A DNA stretch of 5,631 nucleotides. Source: AC-69 sp036519575. Lineage in GTDB: Bacteria > Actinomycetota > UBA4738 > HRBIN12. The DNA lies in contig DATDKZ010000142.1 in NCBI GenBank assembly GCA_036519575.1, positions 1 through 5,631 of the forward strand. The letters are read 5' to 3'. Each line of letters starts with the position of its first letter. The first letter of the stretch is position 1. The translations under genes and the position numbers were made by a program. Below the pieces are notes generated by a model. It was given only the letters and a program-made list of their open reading frames with translations, did not search any database and was not told the origin of the DNA. Shown here in pieces: positions 1 to 5,032 of the stretch.

Positions 1-578
1 TCGAACCGGCGGTACCACTCGCCCACGGCGAAGAACGGCTCGGGCGCGGCCAGGACCACCACCTCGTCGGCCTCTTCGCGGAGCCGACCGAGTGCGGCGC
101 CGGGGGCAACGGGCACGGCAAGCACCACCCTGCTCGCCCCCTGGGCCCTGGCCCACCGGACGGCGGCCACGGCGGTCCCCCCCGTCGCCACCCCGTCGTC
201 GACGACGATGGCCGTCCTTCCGGCCACGTCCGCGGGCGCCCCGCCGGCCCGGTACGCGGCCATCCGACGCGCGATCTCCCGCTCCTGGGCGGCGATCTCC
301 TGCTCCACGTACCGGGGGGACACGCCGAGCATCTGGATCATCCGCTCGTCGAGGACACGCACGCCCGGCGCGATGGCGCCGAGCCCCAGCTCAGGGTTGC
401 CCGGCGCGCCGACCTTGCGTGGCACGACCACATCGAGGGGTGCGCCGAGGTGCCTCGCCACCACCTCCCCGACGATCACACCGCCCCTGGGGATGGCCAG
501 GACGACCACCTCGTGCCCCGCGTACTCGAGCAGCGCCTTTGCCAACCGCTCGCCGGCGTCCACCCGATCCTCGAACAT
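1..578 (-). CDS. Phosphoribosyltransferase-domain protein (3' end cut off by window)
   Basis: The 192 visible residues form a type I phosphoribosyltransferase fold. The PRPP-binding loop reads VVDDGVATGGTA at residues 125-136, with the acidic pair D127-D128 and the glycine/threonine turn. The N-terminal segment FEDRVDAGERLA (2-13), PRGGVIVGEVVA (30-41) and PRKVGAPGNPELGLGAI (53-69) resemble the COG1926-type group of uncharacterised predicted phosphoribosyltransferases, which are about 210-230 aa, so probably only a few tens of residues are missing. The visible part ends at FFAVGEWYRRF. The ATG at 578-576 shares its A with the upstream small gene's TGA (TGATG), and GGGAG (589-585) lies 6 nt before it, inside that gene, so the two are probably translationally coupled. 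The substrate is unknown; a salvage or nucleotide-related role follows only from the fold. The fold assignment is firm, the reaction is not. Confidence 0.88.
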   Translation of the reverse strand, partial: MFEDRVDAGERLAKALLEYAGHEVVVLAIPRGGVIVGEVVARHLGAPLDVVVPRKVGAPGNPELGLGAIAPGVRVLDERMIQMLGVSPRYVEQEIAAQEREIARRMAAYRAGGAPADVAGRTAIVVDDGVATGGTAVAAVRWARAQGASRVVLAVPVAPGAALGRLREEADEVVVLAAPEPFFAVGEWYRRF

Positions 579-763
579 CACTCGCTCCCAGCCACGCGAC
601 GCCCTTCGCCCTTCTCGATCTCCCTGCGGGCCAGGTCCTCCTCGTCCCTGCGCCGGCGGTCCTTCATCACCTTCTCGGGGGGTGGCATGGGCTTTCGGAT
701 GGATCGATAGGTCTGGAGGAACCCGGTCCCCTTCGACCGCTTCTTCTTCTTGGCCCTGGCCAT
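578..763 (-). CDS. Small Lys/Arg-rich protein of unknown function (61 aa)
   Basis: I do not recognise this family. The protein opens with a basic run (MARAKKKKRSKGTG), then a more hydrophobic segment FLQTYRSIRKPMPPPEKV (15-32), then a charged, probably helical tail with RRRR at 36-39 and alternating acidic and basic residues. It has about 21 Lys/Arg and 10 Asp/Glu in 61 residues, no membrane segment and no signal peptide. Nucleic-acid or ribosome association is a guess from charge alone. I chose the ATG at 763-761; a TTG at 787 would add eight residues (MPRRDNRD) but lies inside the inverted repeat and upstream of the predicted -10. The gene is real by its coupling to the phosphoribosyltransferase (TGATG overlap, with the SD for the downstream gene inside this one) and by a good promoter hexamer upstream. 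Confidence 0.72.
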   Translation of the reverse strand: MARAKKKKRSKGTGFLQTYRSIRKPMPPPEKVMKDRRRRDEEDLARREIEKGEGRRVAGSE

Positions 764-769
764 ATCCCG

Positions 770-775
770 ATTATC
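770..775 (-). promoter_or_regulatory. Predicted -10 hexamer for the small basic gene, leaderless type
   Basis: On the minus strand the hexamer GATAAT (5 of 6 to TATAAT) ends exactly 6 nt before the ATG at 763. Transcription would therefore start at or next to the A of the start codon, giving a leaderless mRNA, which is common in Actinomycetota. No Shine-Dalgarno sequence precedes the ATG. No convincing -35 is visible; that region is occupied by the inverted repeat 780-813. Confidence 0.5.
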
Positions 776-779
776 TCGC

Positions 780-813
780 CGCGGCAACGCCCGAGGACGC
801 TGGCGTTGCCGCG
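780..813. repeat. Perfect 12-bp inverted repeat, candidate operator
   Basis: The left arm CGCGGCAACGCC (780-791) and right arm GGCGTTGCCGCG (802-813) are exact reverse complements separated by 10 nt (792-801), so arm centres are about 22 bp, or two helical turns, apart on the same face of DNA. The repeat lies between two divergent genes. Its left arm falls just upstream of the minus-strand -10 (770-775), and its right arm contains TTGCCG (806-811), the best -35 for the plus-strand gene. No T-run follows it on either strand and it lies upstream of both genes, so a dimeric repressor or activator site is more likely than a terminator. Confidence 0.6.
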
Positions 814-835
814 CACTCCGGCCGGTCGATACGCT
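806..835 (+). promoter_or_regulatory. Predicted sigma-70-type promoter of the RAM-domain gene
   Basis: A -35 TTGCCG (806-811) and a -10 TACGCT (830-835, TANNNT type) are separated by 18 nt. The predicted transcription start near 842 leaves a short leader with a strong Shine-Dalgarno AGGGAGGT (853-860) before the GTG start. The -35 lies inside the right arm of the inverted repeat, so a protein bound there would be expected to affect this promoter. Confidence 0.45.
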
Positions 836-865
836 GAGGGTTCGCGCGAGCCAGGGAGGTCAGTC

Positions 866-1099
866 GTGGTCCAGGCCTACATCCTGATCCAGACCGAGGT
901 AGGTAAGGCGGCCCAGGTGGCAAAGGAAGTCCGGGACATCGGGGGTGTGGCCGAGGCCGAGGACGTGACGGGGCCCTACGACGTGATCGTCCGCGCTGAG
1001 GCCAAGAACGTCGATGAGTTGGGAAAGCTCGTGGTGGCCAAGATCCAGTCGGTCGAGGGGATCACGCGCACGCTGACCTGCCCCGTCGTCCACCTCTAG
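866..1099 (+). CDS. Stand-alone Lrp/AsnC ligand-binding (RAM) domain protein
   Basis: This 77-aa protein matches only the effector-binding/oligomerisation half of Lrp/AsnC regulators: a first beta strand AYILIQTE (4-11), a helix around GKAAQVAKEVRDI, the turn GGVAEAEDVTGPYDVIVRAE (26-45) with the typical VTGPYD motif, a second helix, and the closing strand GITRTLTCPVV (65-75). There is no helix-turn-helix, so it cannot bind DNA like a full Lrp protein. Such stand-alone RAM proteins usually assemble as dimers to octamers and bind small molecules, often amino acids, or modulate partner regulators. The GTG start at 866 is chosen because AGGGAGGT lies 5 nt upstream and the domain begins right after it; longer in-frame reading upstream is low-complexity antisense. 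Small RAM genes near ddl are, as I recall, common in actinobacteria; here the two are convergent. The ligand is unknown. Confidence 0.9.
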   Translation: MVQAYILIQTEVGKAAQVAKEVRDIGGVAEAEDVTGPYDVIVRAEAKNVDELGKLVVAKIQSVEGITRTLTCPVVHL

Positions 1100-1109
1100 G
1101 CCGGTTCGA

Positions 1110-1151
1110 GGACCGGCGGACCATCAGGGATCGAGGCCGGTCCCCTTCTTT
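1110..1151 (+). terminator. Candidate intrinsic terminator after the RAM gene
   Basis: GGACCGGC (1110-1117) pairs perfectly with GCCGGTCC (1136-1143) around an 18-nt loop, followed by two C and the T-rich tract TTCTTT (1146-1151). It lies just after the RAM stop codon and reaches into the 3' end of ddl on the other strand. A shorter competing hairpin, GCCGGT (1100-1105) with ACCGGC (1112-1117), uses the same middle segment. The loop is long and the T-tract impure, so confidence is moderate; no equivalent T-run exists for the minus strand. Confidence 0.42.
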
Positions 1152-2230
1152 CGCTCCCGCTCGTGACGCTCCACCGCCAGCTCGAGGAGGCGGTCGATGA
1201 GCTCGGGATAGGACAGCCCTGAGGCCTCCCACAGCTTGGGGTACATCGAGATCTGCGTGAATCCAGGGATGGTGTTGATCTCGTTGATCAGCACATCTCC
1301 GCTCGGCCGGAGGAAGAAGTCCACCCGGGCCATCCCGGCGCCGTCCACCGCCAGGAAGGCCGCCACCGCCAGCCGCTGTGCCTCCTCCATGATCTCCGCC
1401 GAGACGTCCGCCGGGATCACGAGTTCGGCTCCCCTCTCGTCCAGGTACTTCGCCTCGTAGCTGTAGAACTCGTGCCGGGGCACGATCTCGCCGGCCACGG
1501 ACGCCACCGGATCGTCGTTTCCAAGCACGGCCACCTCGAGCTCCCGTCCACCCTCGACGGCCCGCTCCAGCAGCGCCTTGCGTCCGTATCGGAACGCGCG
1601 CTCCAGGGCGCCTCGCAGGTCCCCCCGGTCGCGCACCTTGCTCACGCCGACGGACGAGCCCAGCGAGGAGGGCTTGGCGAAGAGCGGGTATCCCAGGTGC
1701 TCCGCGCCCGCCTCGACGGCCTCCGGGTCCTCCTCCCATTCCGATTCGTGCACCACCTCATGCTCGACGACGGGGATCCCCGCTGCCCGGAACAGGATCT
1801 TCTGGATCGCCTTGTCCATGCCCACCGCCGACGCCAGCACGCCGGCGCCGACGTAGGGAACGCCGGCCACCTCGAGGAACCCCTGGATCGAGCCGTCCTC
1901 CCCGTACGGACCGTGGATCACCGGGAACACCACATCGATGGGGGTCCGGGACCCGTCCTCGGCCACCAGGGTCTGAGATCCCGGTTCTTGGTCCAGGGCC
2001 ACCTCCGGACCCGAGGCGTCGGTCACCCGGGGCAGGTGGCCGGGCGGGCTGGCCGCCAGGGCGGCCGGCCCGCCGGCCACGAGCTGCCACCGCCCCTCGC
2101 GGGTGACCCCGATGGGGATGACCTCGTACCGCCCCGGATCCAGGGCGTCCATCACCGATCGGGCCGAGACCACCGACACCTCGTGCTCGGCAGATCGCCC
2201 TCCGAACAGGATGGCGATCCGCCTCCTCAT
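1124..2230 (-). CDS. ddl: D-alanine--D-alanine ligase
   Basis: This ATP-grasp enzyme joins two D-alanines to make the dipeptide end of the peptidoglycan precursor in the cytoplasm. The 368 residues are of normal length. Visible in order: LFGGRSAEHEVSVVSA (8-23), the N-terminal signature with its conserved Glu; HGPYGEDGSIQG (106-117); AKPSSLGSSVGVSKV (185-199), which binds ATP; EFYSYEAKYLD (254-264), the loop whose Tyr is typical of D-Ala-D-Ala rather than D-Ala-D-Lac enzymes; RVDFFL (302-307); and NEINTIPGFTQISMYPKLW (316-334) with the metal ligands. The ATG at 2230 overlaps the TGA of the upstream PLP-enzyme gene (ATGA), with GGAG at 2239-2236 as SD, so it is the coupled last gene of a three-gene operon. 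Open reading upstream to 2893 is antisense-like and is not part of the protein. I would expect cycloserine-type sensitivity from the family. Confidence 0.97.
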   Translation of the reverse strand: MRRRIAILFGGRSAEHEVSVVSARSVMDALDPGRYEVIPIGVTREGRWQLVAGGPAALAASPPGHLPRVTDASGPEVALDQEPGSQTLVAEDGSRTPIDVVFPVIHGPYGEDGSIQGFLEVAGVPYVGAGVLASAVGMDKAIQKILFRAAGIPVVEHEVVHESEWEEDPEAVEAGAEHLGYPLFAKPSSLGSSVGVSKVRDRGDLRGALERAFRYGRKALLERAVEGGRELEVAVLGNDDPVASVAGEIVPRHEFYSYEAKYLDERGAELVIPADVSAEIMEEAQRLAVAAFLAVDGAGMARVDFFLRPSGDVLINEINTIPGFTQISMYPKLWEASGLSYPELIDRLLELAVERHERERKKGTGLDP

Positions 2231-3411
2231 GCCTTCTCCAAGGCCCGTTGGAAATCCTCGATCAGGTCCTCCACGTCTTCCAGGCCCACGCTCACCCGGA
2301 CCAGCCCGTCGGCGATCCCCGCCGCCCGGCGCGCTGCCGGGTCCATCTGTCGATGGGTGGTGGACGCGGCGTGCCCCACGAGCGTGTGCGTTCCACCCAA
2401 GCTCGTGGCGATCCACGCGAGCTCGAGCGCGTCGCAGAACCGCATCCCGGCCTCCACGCCGCCCTCGATCTCGAATGCCAGCATCCCCCCGAAGCCTCGG
2501 GGCAGGAGCCGCCGTGCCACCTCGTGGTGGGGATGGGAGGGAAGTCCCGGATAGTGCACCCGTTCCACCTTGGCCTGCCCCTCGAGGAATTCGGCGAGCG
2601 TCTGCGCGCTCCGACAGTGCCGCTCCATCCGAAGCTCCAGGGTCATCAGGCCGCGGAGGGCGAGCCAGGCCTCGAAGGGCGCCATCGTGCCCCCGGTCTC
2701 GATGGCCATGTCGCGAAGTCCCCGCATCCCGTCCTCGGTCGTCGCAACGACGCCGCCCGTGAGGTCGTGGTGGCCGCCGATGTACTTGGTGGCCGAGTGA
2801 AGAACGTGGTCGAAGCCGAACCGGGCCGGGTTGCACAGGTACGGGGAGGCGAACGTGTTGTCCACCGCCGCCGGTACCCCGCTCCTTCGGCACAACGAGC
2901 CGAGAGCTTCGAGGTCCGCCACGGTCACGGTGGGGTTCGCGATCGTTTCCCCATAGAAGAGCACGGCATCCGGGAGTACCGCAGCGACGGCATCGGCGTC
3001 GTGGGGGTTGACGAACGTCACCTCGATCCCGTAGCGCGGGAGTACCTTCGTGAACAGCGAGTAGCTGCCCCCGTAGAGCTCATTGCTGGCGACGATCCTG
3101 TCGCCGGCCTTCGCAAGGGACGTGACGAGCGTGTGGACCGCCGCCATCCCCGATGCGAACGAGAATCCCGACTCGGTCCCCTCCAGCTCGGCGACCAGCC
3201 GCTCGAACGCGAGCAATGTGGGGTTGCCGTACCCCCTGGTGTACGTGTAGCCGGGTCGGCGGAAGCTGATCGTCTCGGCGTAGTCCTCCGAGGTGTCGAA
3301 CCGGAACGTGGAGGTCTGGAAGATCGGGACACTGGGGACCTCCTGGTCCATTGGGGGAGGCGGGACGTGGATGGCTCGAGTGGTGAACCCGGGCCTCCGC
3401 TCCCCGCTCAT
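2227..3411 (-). CDS. Cys/Met-metabolism PLP-dependent enzyme (trans-sulfuration family)
   Basis: This 394-aa protein is full length for the family of cystathionine gamma-synthase, cystathionine gamma-lyase, O-acylhomoserine sulfhydrylase and methionine gamma-lyase. Family features: YTYTRGYGNPT (55-65), whose Tyr and Arg reach the cofactor phosphate of the partner subunit; ASGMAAV (86-92); ELYGGSY (111-117); AVDNTFASP (182-190) with the Asp that holds the pyridine nitrogen; HSATKYIGGHHDLTGG (205-220) with PLP lysine K209; SLGGTHTLVGHAASTTH (337-353); and RVSVGLED (372-379). The position that is a catalytic Cys in methionine gamma-lyase is Gly115, which argues against that activity. His215 stands where Ser is more usual (GHSD). 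Synthase, lyase and sulfhydrylase cannot be separated by eye. The ATG at 3411 follows the plsC-like stop by 16 bp and has only a distant GAGG as SD, so it probably depends on read-through or coupling; it overlaps ddl by 4 bp. Confidence 0.93.
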   Translation of the reverse strand: MSGERRPGFTTRAIHVPPPPMDQEVPSVPIFQTSTFRFDTSEDYAETISFRRPGYTYTRGYGNPTLLAFERLVAELEGTESGFSFASGMAAVHTLVTSLAKAGDRIVASNELYGGSYSLFTKVLPRYGIEVTFVNPHDADAVAAVLPDAVLFYGETIANPTVTVADLEALGSLCRRSGVPAAVDNTFASPYLCNPARFGFDHVLHSATKYIGGHHDLTGGVVATTEDGMRGLRDMAIETGGTMAPFEAWLALRGLMTLELRMERHCRSAQTLAEFLEGQAKVERVHYPGLPSHPHHEVARRLLPRGFGGMLAFEIEGGVEAGMRFCDALELAWIATSLGGTHTLVGHAASTTHRQMDPAARRAAGIADGLVRVSVGLEDVEDLIEDFQRALEKA

Positions 3412-3427
3412 GCGGTCAAGCGTAGCC

Positions 3428-4147
3428 TCACGCCCATCGCTTGGGGTAGCGGGATCGGAGATCGTCCACCAGCACGGTGAGCCGGCCCATGAGCTCGTCC
3501 GTGAGCCGTCGCACGAGCTGCGGGTCCTGCTCCGTGGGCTGTTCCACGGCCGGCGGATTCACGGGCTGCCCCGCCTTCAGCCAGATGGGGCGGCCGAAGG
3601 CGAAGCTCTTCGTCCTGCCCTTGCGCCACACGTGCTGGCCACCCCACGTCGCCACGGGCAGGATGGGGACCCCCGTCCTTATCGACAGACGGACCGCCCC
3701 GGTCCTGCCCCGCATGGGGGACAGGTCGGGGTCCTCGGTCATGCTCGTGCCCTCTGGGTAGATCACCACCGCCTCGCCCCGTTCGAGGGCTCGCGCTGCT
3801 TCCTCGAGAGGCGTCTGGTCGCCGGTGCCGCGGCGAACAGGGATCTGCCGCGCCCCCCGCAGCACGATGCGAAGCAGCGGGTTGTCGAACAGCTCAGCCT
3901 TGGCCAGGAACCTCGGGCGCCTGCCGGCCTGTACCACGAAGTACGCGTGGGCCAGGGGATCGAGATAAGACAGATGGTTGCCCGCGATGATGATGGGCCC
4001 CTCGCGCGGCACCCGATCGACGCCTTCCATCCGCCAGTTGAACCACAGCTTCAGGGGGGGAAGCGCGACCGCCTTGGCCACGCGGTACCACGGTTCCAGG
4101 AGGCCCTCCTCTCGCGGCCGGATTGTATCCAGGGGACCACGGCGCAT
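3428..4147 (-). CDS. 1-acyl-sn-glycerol-3-phosphate acyltransferase-like (PlsC family)
   Basis: This is an acyltransferase of the PlsC/LPLAT family, which moves a fatty acyl group onto lysophosphatidic acid or a similar acceptor at the membrane. With the ATG at 4147 it has 239 residues. All four blocks are visible: GNHLSYLD (56-63) with the catalytic HX4D pair H58/D63; ARQIPVRRG (99-107); VIYPEGTS (128-135) with the EGT acceptor-binding motif; and GVPILPVATWG (159-169). Residues 20-40 are amphipathic or hydrophobic and probably dock at the membrane. The start is uncertain. The ATG has GAGGG directly against it, too close to serve as SD, while a TACAAT -10 (4127-4122) and AGGAGG (4110-4105) lie inside the reading frame. 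A CTG at 4099, 5 nt after AGGAGG, would give 223 aa and keep every motif. It is the first gene of the plsC-PLP enzyme-ddl operon, head to head with cofC. Confidence 0.9.
   Translation of the reverse strand: MRRGPLDTIRPREEGLLEPWYRVAKAVALPPLKLWFNWRMEGVDRVPREGPIIIAGNHLSYLDPLAHAYFVVQAGRRPRFLAKAELFDNPLLRIVLRGARQIPVRRGTGDQTPLEEAARALERGEAVVIYPEGTSMTEDPDLSPMRGRTGAVRLSIRTGVPILPVATWGGQHVWRKGRTKSFAFGRPIWLKAGQPVNPPAVEQPTEQDPQLVRRLTDELMGRLTVLVDDLRSRYPKRWA
4122..4127 (-). promoter_or_regulatory. Predicted -10 hexamer (TACAAT) for the plsC-PLP enzyme-ddl operon
   Basis: On the minus strand TACAAT matches TATAAT at 5 of 6 positions, a conspicuous AT-rich spot in this DNA. It lies downstream of the conventional ATG (4147) and just upstream of AGGAGG (4110-4105). 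If used, it makes an mRNA lacking that ATG and implies an internal start such as the CTG at 4099. No good -35 is seen at 16-18 nt spacing; a TG lies one base from the extended -10 position. Confidence 0.35.
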
Positions 4148-4156
4148 CCCTCGCGA

Positions 4157-4162
4157 TAGCCT
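4157..4162 (+). promoter_or_regulatory. Predicted -10 hexamer of cofC, leaderless type
   Basis: TAGCCT fits the actinobacterial TANNNT -10 and ends exactly 6 nt before the cofC ATG (4169), predicting a leaderless transcript. The ATG has no proper Shine-Dalgarno (only GGA very close to it). The site lies in the 21-bp gap between the divergent plsC-like and cofC starts, and no clear -35 is visible. Confidence 0.38.
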
Positions 4163-4168
4163 TGGACG

Positions 4169-4813
4169 ATGCGGGTCATCGCCGTACCGGTGAAATCGCT
4201 CGCGGGAGCCAAGCGCCGGGTCGCCCCCGACCTCACGCCGCTCGAGCGTGGGGCCCTGACCCTGGCCATGCTGGAGGATGTCCTGGATGCGGCCCAGTCG
4301 GTGACCGGGTGGCAGACGTGGGTCGTCTCCCCGGACGAGATCGTGCTGGAGATCGCCGTCCGCCGCGGCGCGACATCGGTTCCGGAGGAGAAGCCCCCGC
4401 TCGCATCGGCCATCCGCCAGGTGGAGCGCCTGGCCACGGAGCGGGAGGTCGATGCGCTCGCTGTCCTGCCGGGCGACCTCCCGCTGATCACGACCGAGGC
4501 CCTGACGGCGGCGCTTCGGACCTTGGGGCCCGTGGTCCTTGCCCCCTCCCACGACGAGGCGGGGACCAACCTCTTGCTCCGTCGACCGCCGAAAGCAATC
4601 CCGGCTCGGTTCGGCCCCCAGTCGTTCCGTCGCCACCTCGACCAGGCCGAGGCTCGTGGCCTCCCGGCCGCCGTGGTGGACCGCCGGGAGCTGTCGTTCG
4701 ACCTCGACCTGCCGTCGGATATCCTCACCCTGCTCGCGACGGGGAGGCGCGGCCGCGCTCGCCAGGTCTGCCTGGAGATGGATCTTCGCGAGCGGTTGAC
4801 CGCGCAGGGCTAG
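4169..4813 (+). CDS. cofC: 2-phospho-L-lactate / phosphoenolpyruvate guanylyltransferase
   Basis: CofC (FbiD in actinobacteria) joins GTP to 2-phospholactate or, in mycobacteria, phosphoenolpyruvate, giving the activated three-carbon unit for the side chain of coenzyme F420. The 214-aa length is typical. Visible in the GT-A-like nucleotidyltransferase fold: the N-terminal strand and glycine/lysine loop VPVKSLAGAKRRVAP (6-20) that contacts the nucleotide; AVLPGDLPLI (98-107) with the metal-binding Asp103; APSHDEAGTNLLLRRP (125-140), a strong family signature; ARFGPQSFRRHL (146-157); and FDLDLPSDI (177-185) with further acidic metal ligands. The motif set is characteristic, so the call is firm, although phospholactate and PEP use cannot be told apart by eye. 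It starts 21 bp from the divergent plsC-like gene and is followed after 9 bp by the cold-shock-like gene. Other F420 genes (fbiA, fbiB, fbiC) are not in the window. Confidence 0.94.
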   Translation: MRVIAVPVKSLAGAKRRVAPDLTPLERGALTLAMLEDVLDAAQSVTGWQTWVVSPDEIVLEIAVRRGATSVPEEKPPLASAIRQVERLATEREVDALAVLPGDLPLITTEALTAALRTLGPVVLAPSHDEAGTNLLLRRPPKAIPARFGPQSFRRHLDQAEARGLPAAVVDRRELSFDLDLPSDILTLLATGRRGRARQVCLEMDLRERLTAQG

Positions 4814-4822
4814 GGGGACGGT

Positions 4823-5032
4823 GTGTCGCAGGGGACGATCAGGGACTTCGACGACGACGAACGGACCGGGACCCTGTTGACTGATGATCGCACCGAGGTC
4901 CACATCGACCCAACATCGGTAGAGGGAGCGGGGATCCGGTACCTGCGGATCGGGCAACGGGTGAAGTTCGATCTGGTCGAGGAGGGCGGGCGGAAGGTGG
5001 CCAGGACCCTGCGGATCGTTACCTTCGACTAG
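4823..5032 (+). CDS. Cold-shock-domain-like OB-fold protein lacking canonical RNP residues
   Basis: This 69-aa protein lines up along its length with bacterial CspA-type proteins: GTIRDFDDDERTGTLLTDD (4-22) on the first strands, EVHIDPTSV (25-33), then GIRYLRIGQRVKFDLVEEGG (37-56) matching the conserved GQxVxF strand, and a final strand ARTLRIV (60-66). The residues with which Csp proteins stack on single-stranded nucleic acid are gone. The Trp of VKWF is Asp in IRDF, RNP1 KGFGFI is RTGTLL, and RNP2 VFVHF corresponds to VHIDP. It may bind nucleic acid weakly, bind differently, or bind protein. The GTG at 4823 is chosen because AGGGGG (4812-4817), overlapping the cofC stop, sits 5 nt upstream. 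It is probably co-transcribed with cofC. Its last 14 bp overlap the 3' end of the HU gene on the other strand. Confidence 0.82.
   Translation: MSQGTIRDFDDDERTGTLLTDDRTEVHIDPTSVEGAGIRYLRIGQRVKFDLVEEGGRKVARTLRIVTFD

Noticed and set aside
92..865. Long plus-strand open reading upstream of the RAM domain, in frame with it
   Set aside because: The translation is low-complexity Arg/Pro-rich, runs antisense to the phosphoribosyltransferase and small gene, and the RAM domain has its own GTG with a strong SD at 866.
2231..2893. N-terminal extension of ddl in the same frame
   Set aside because: It is out-of-frame reading of the PLP-enzyme gene on the same strand, Arg/Gly-rich and unlike any Ddl; the ATG at 2230 has an SD and begins the conserved fold.
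1472..3480. Long plus-strand open frames opposite ddl and the PLP enzyme
   Set aside because: These are third-position GC shadows: His/Arg/Pro-rich, without ribosome sites or family motifs.
4148..4957. N-terminal extension of the plsC-like gene in the same frame
   Set aside because: It reads antisense through cofC, whose motifs are unmistakable on the plus strand; the extension has no PlsC features.
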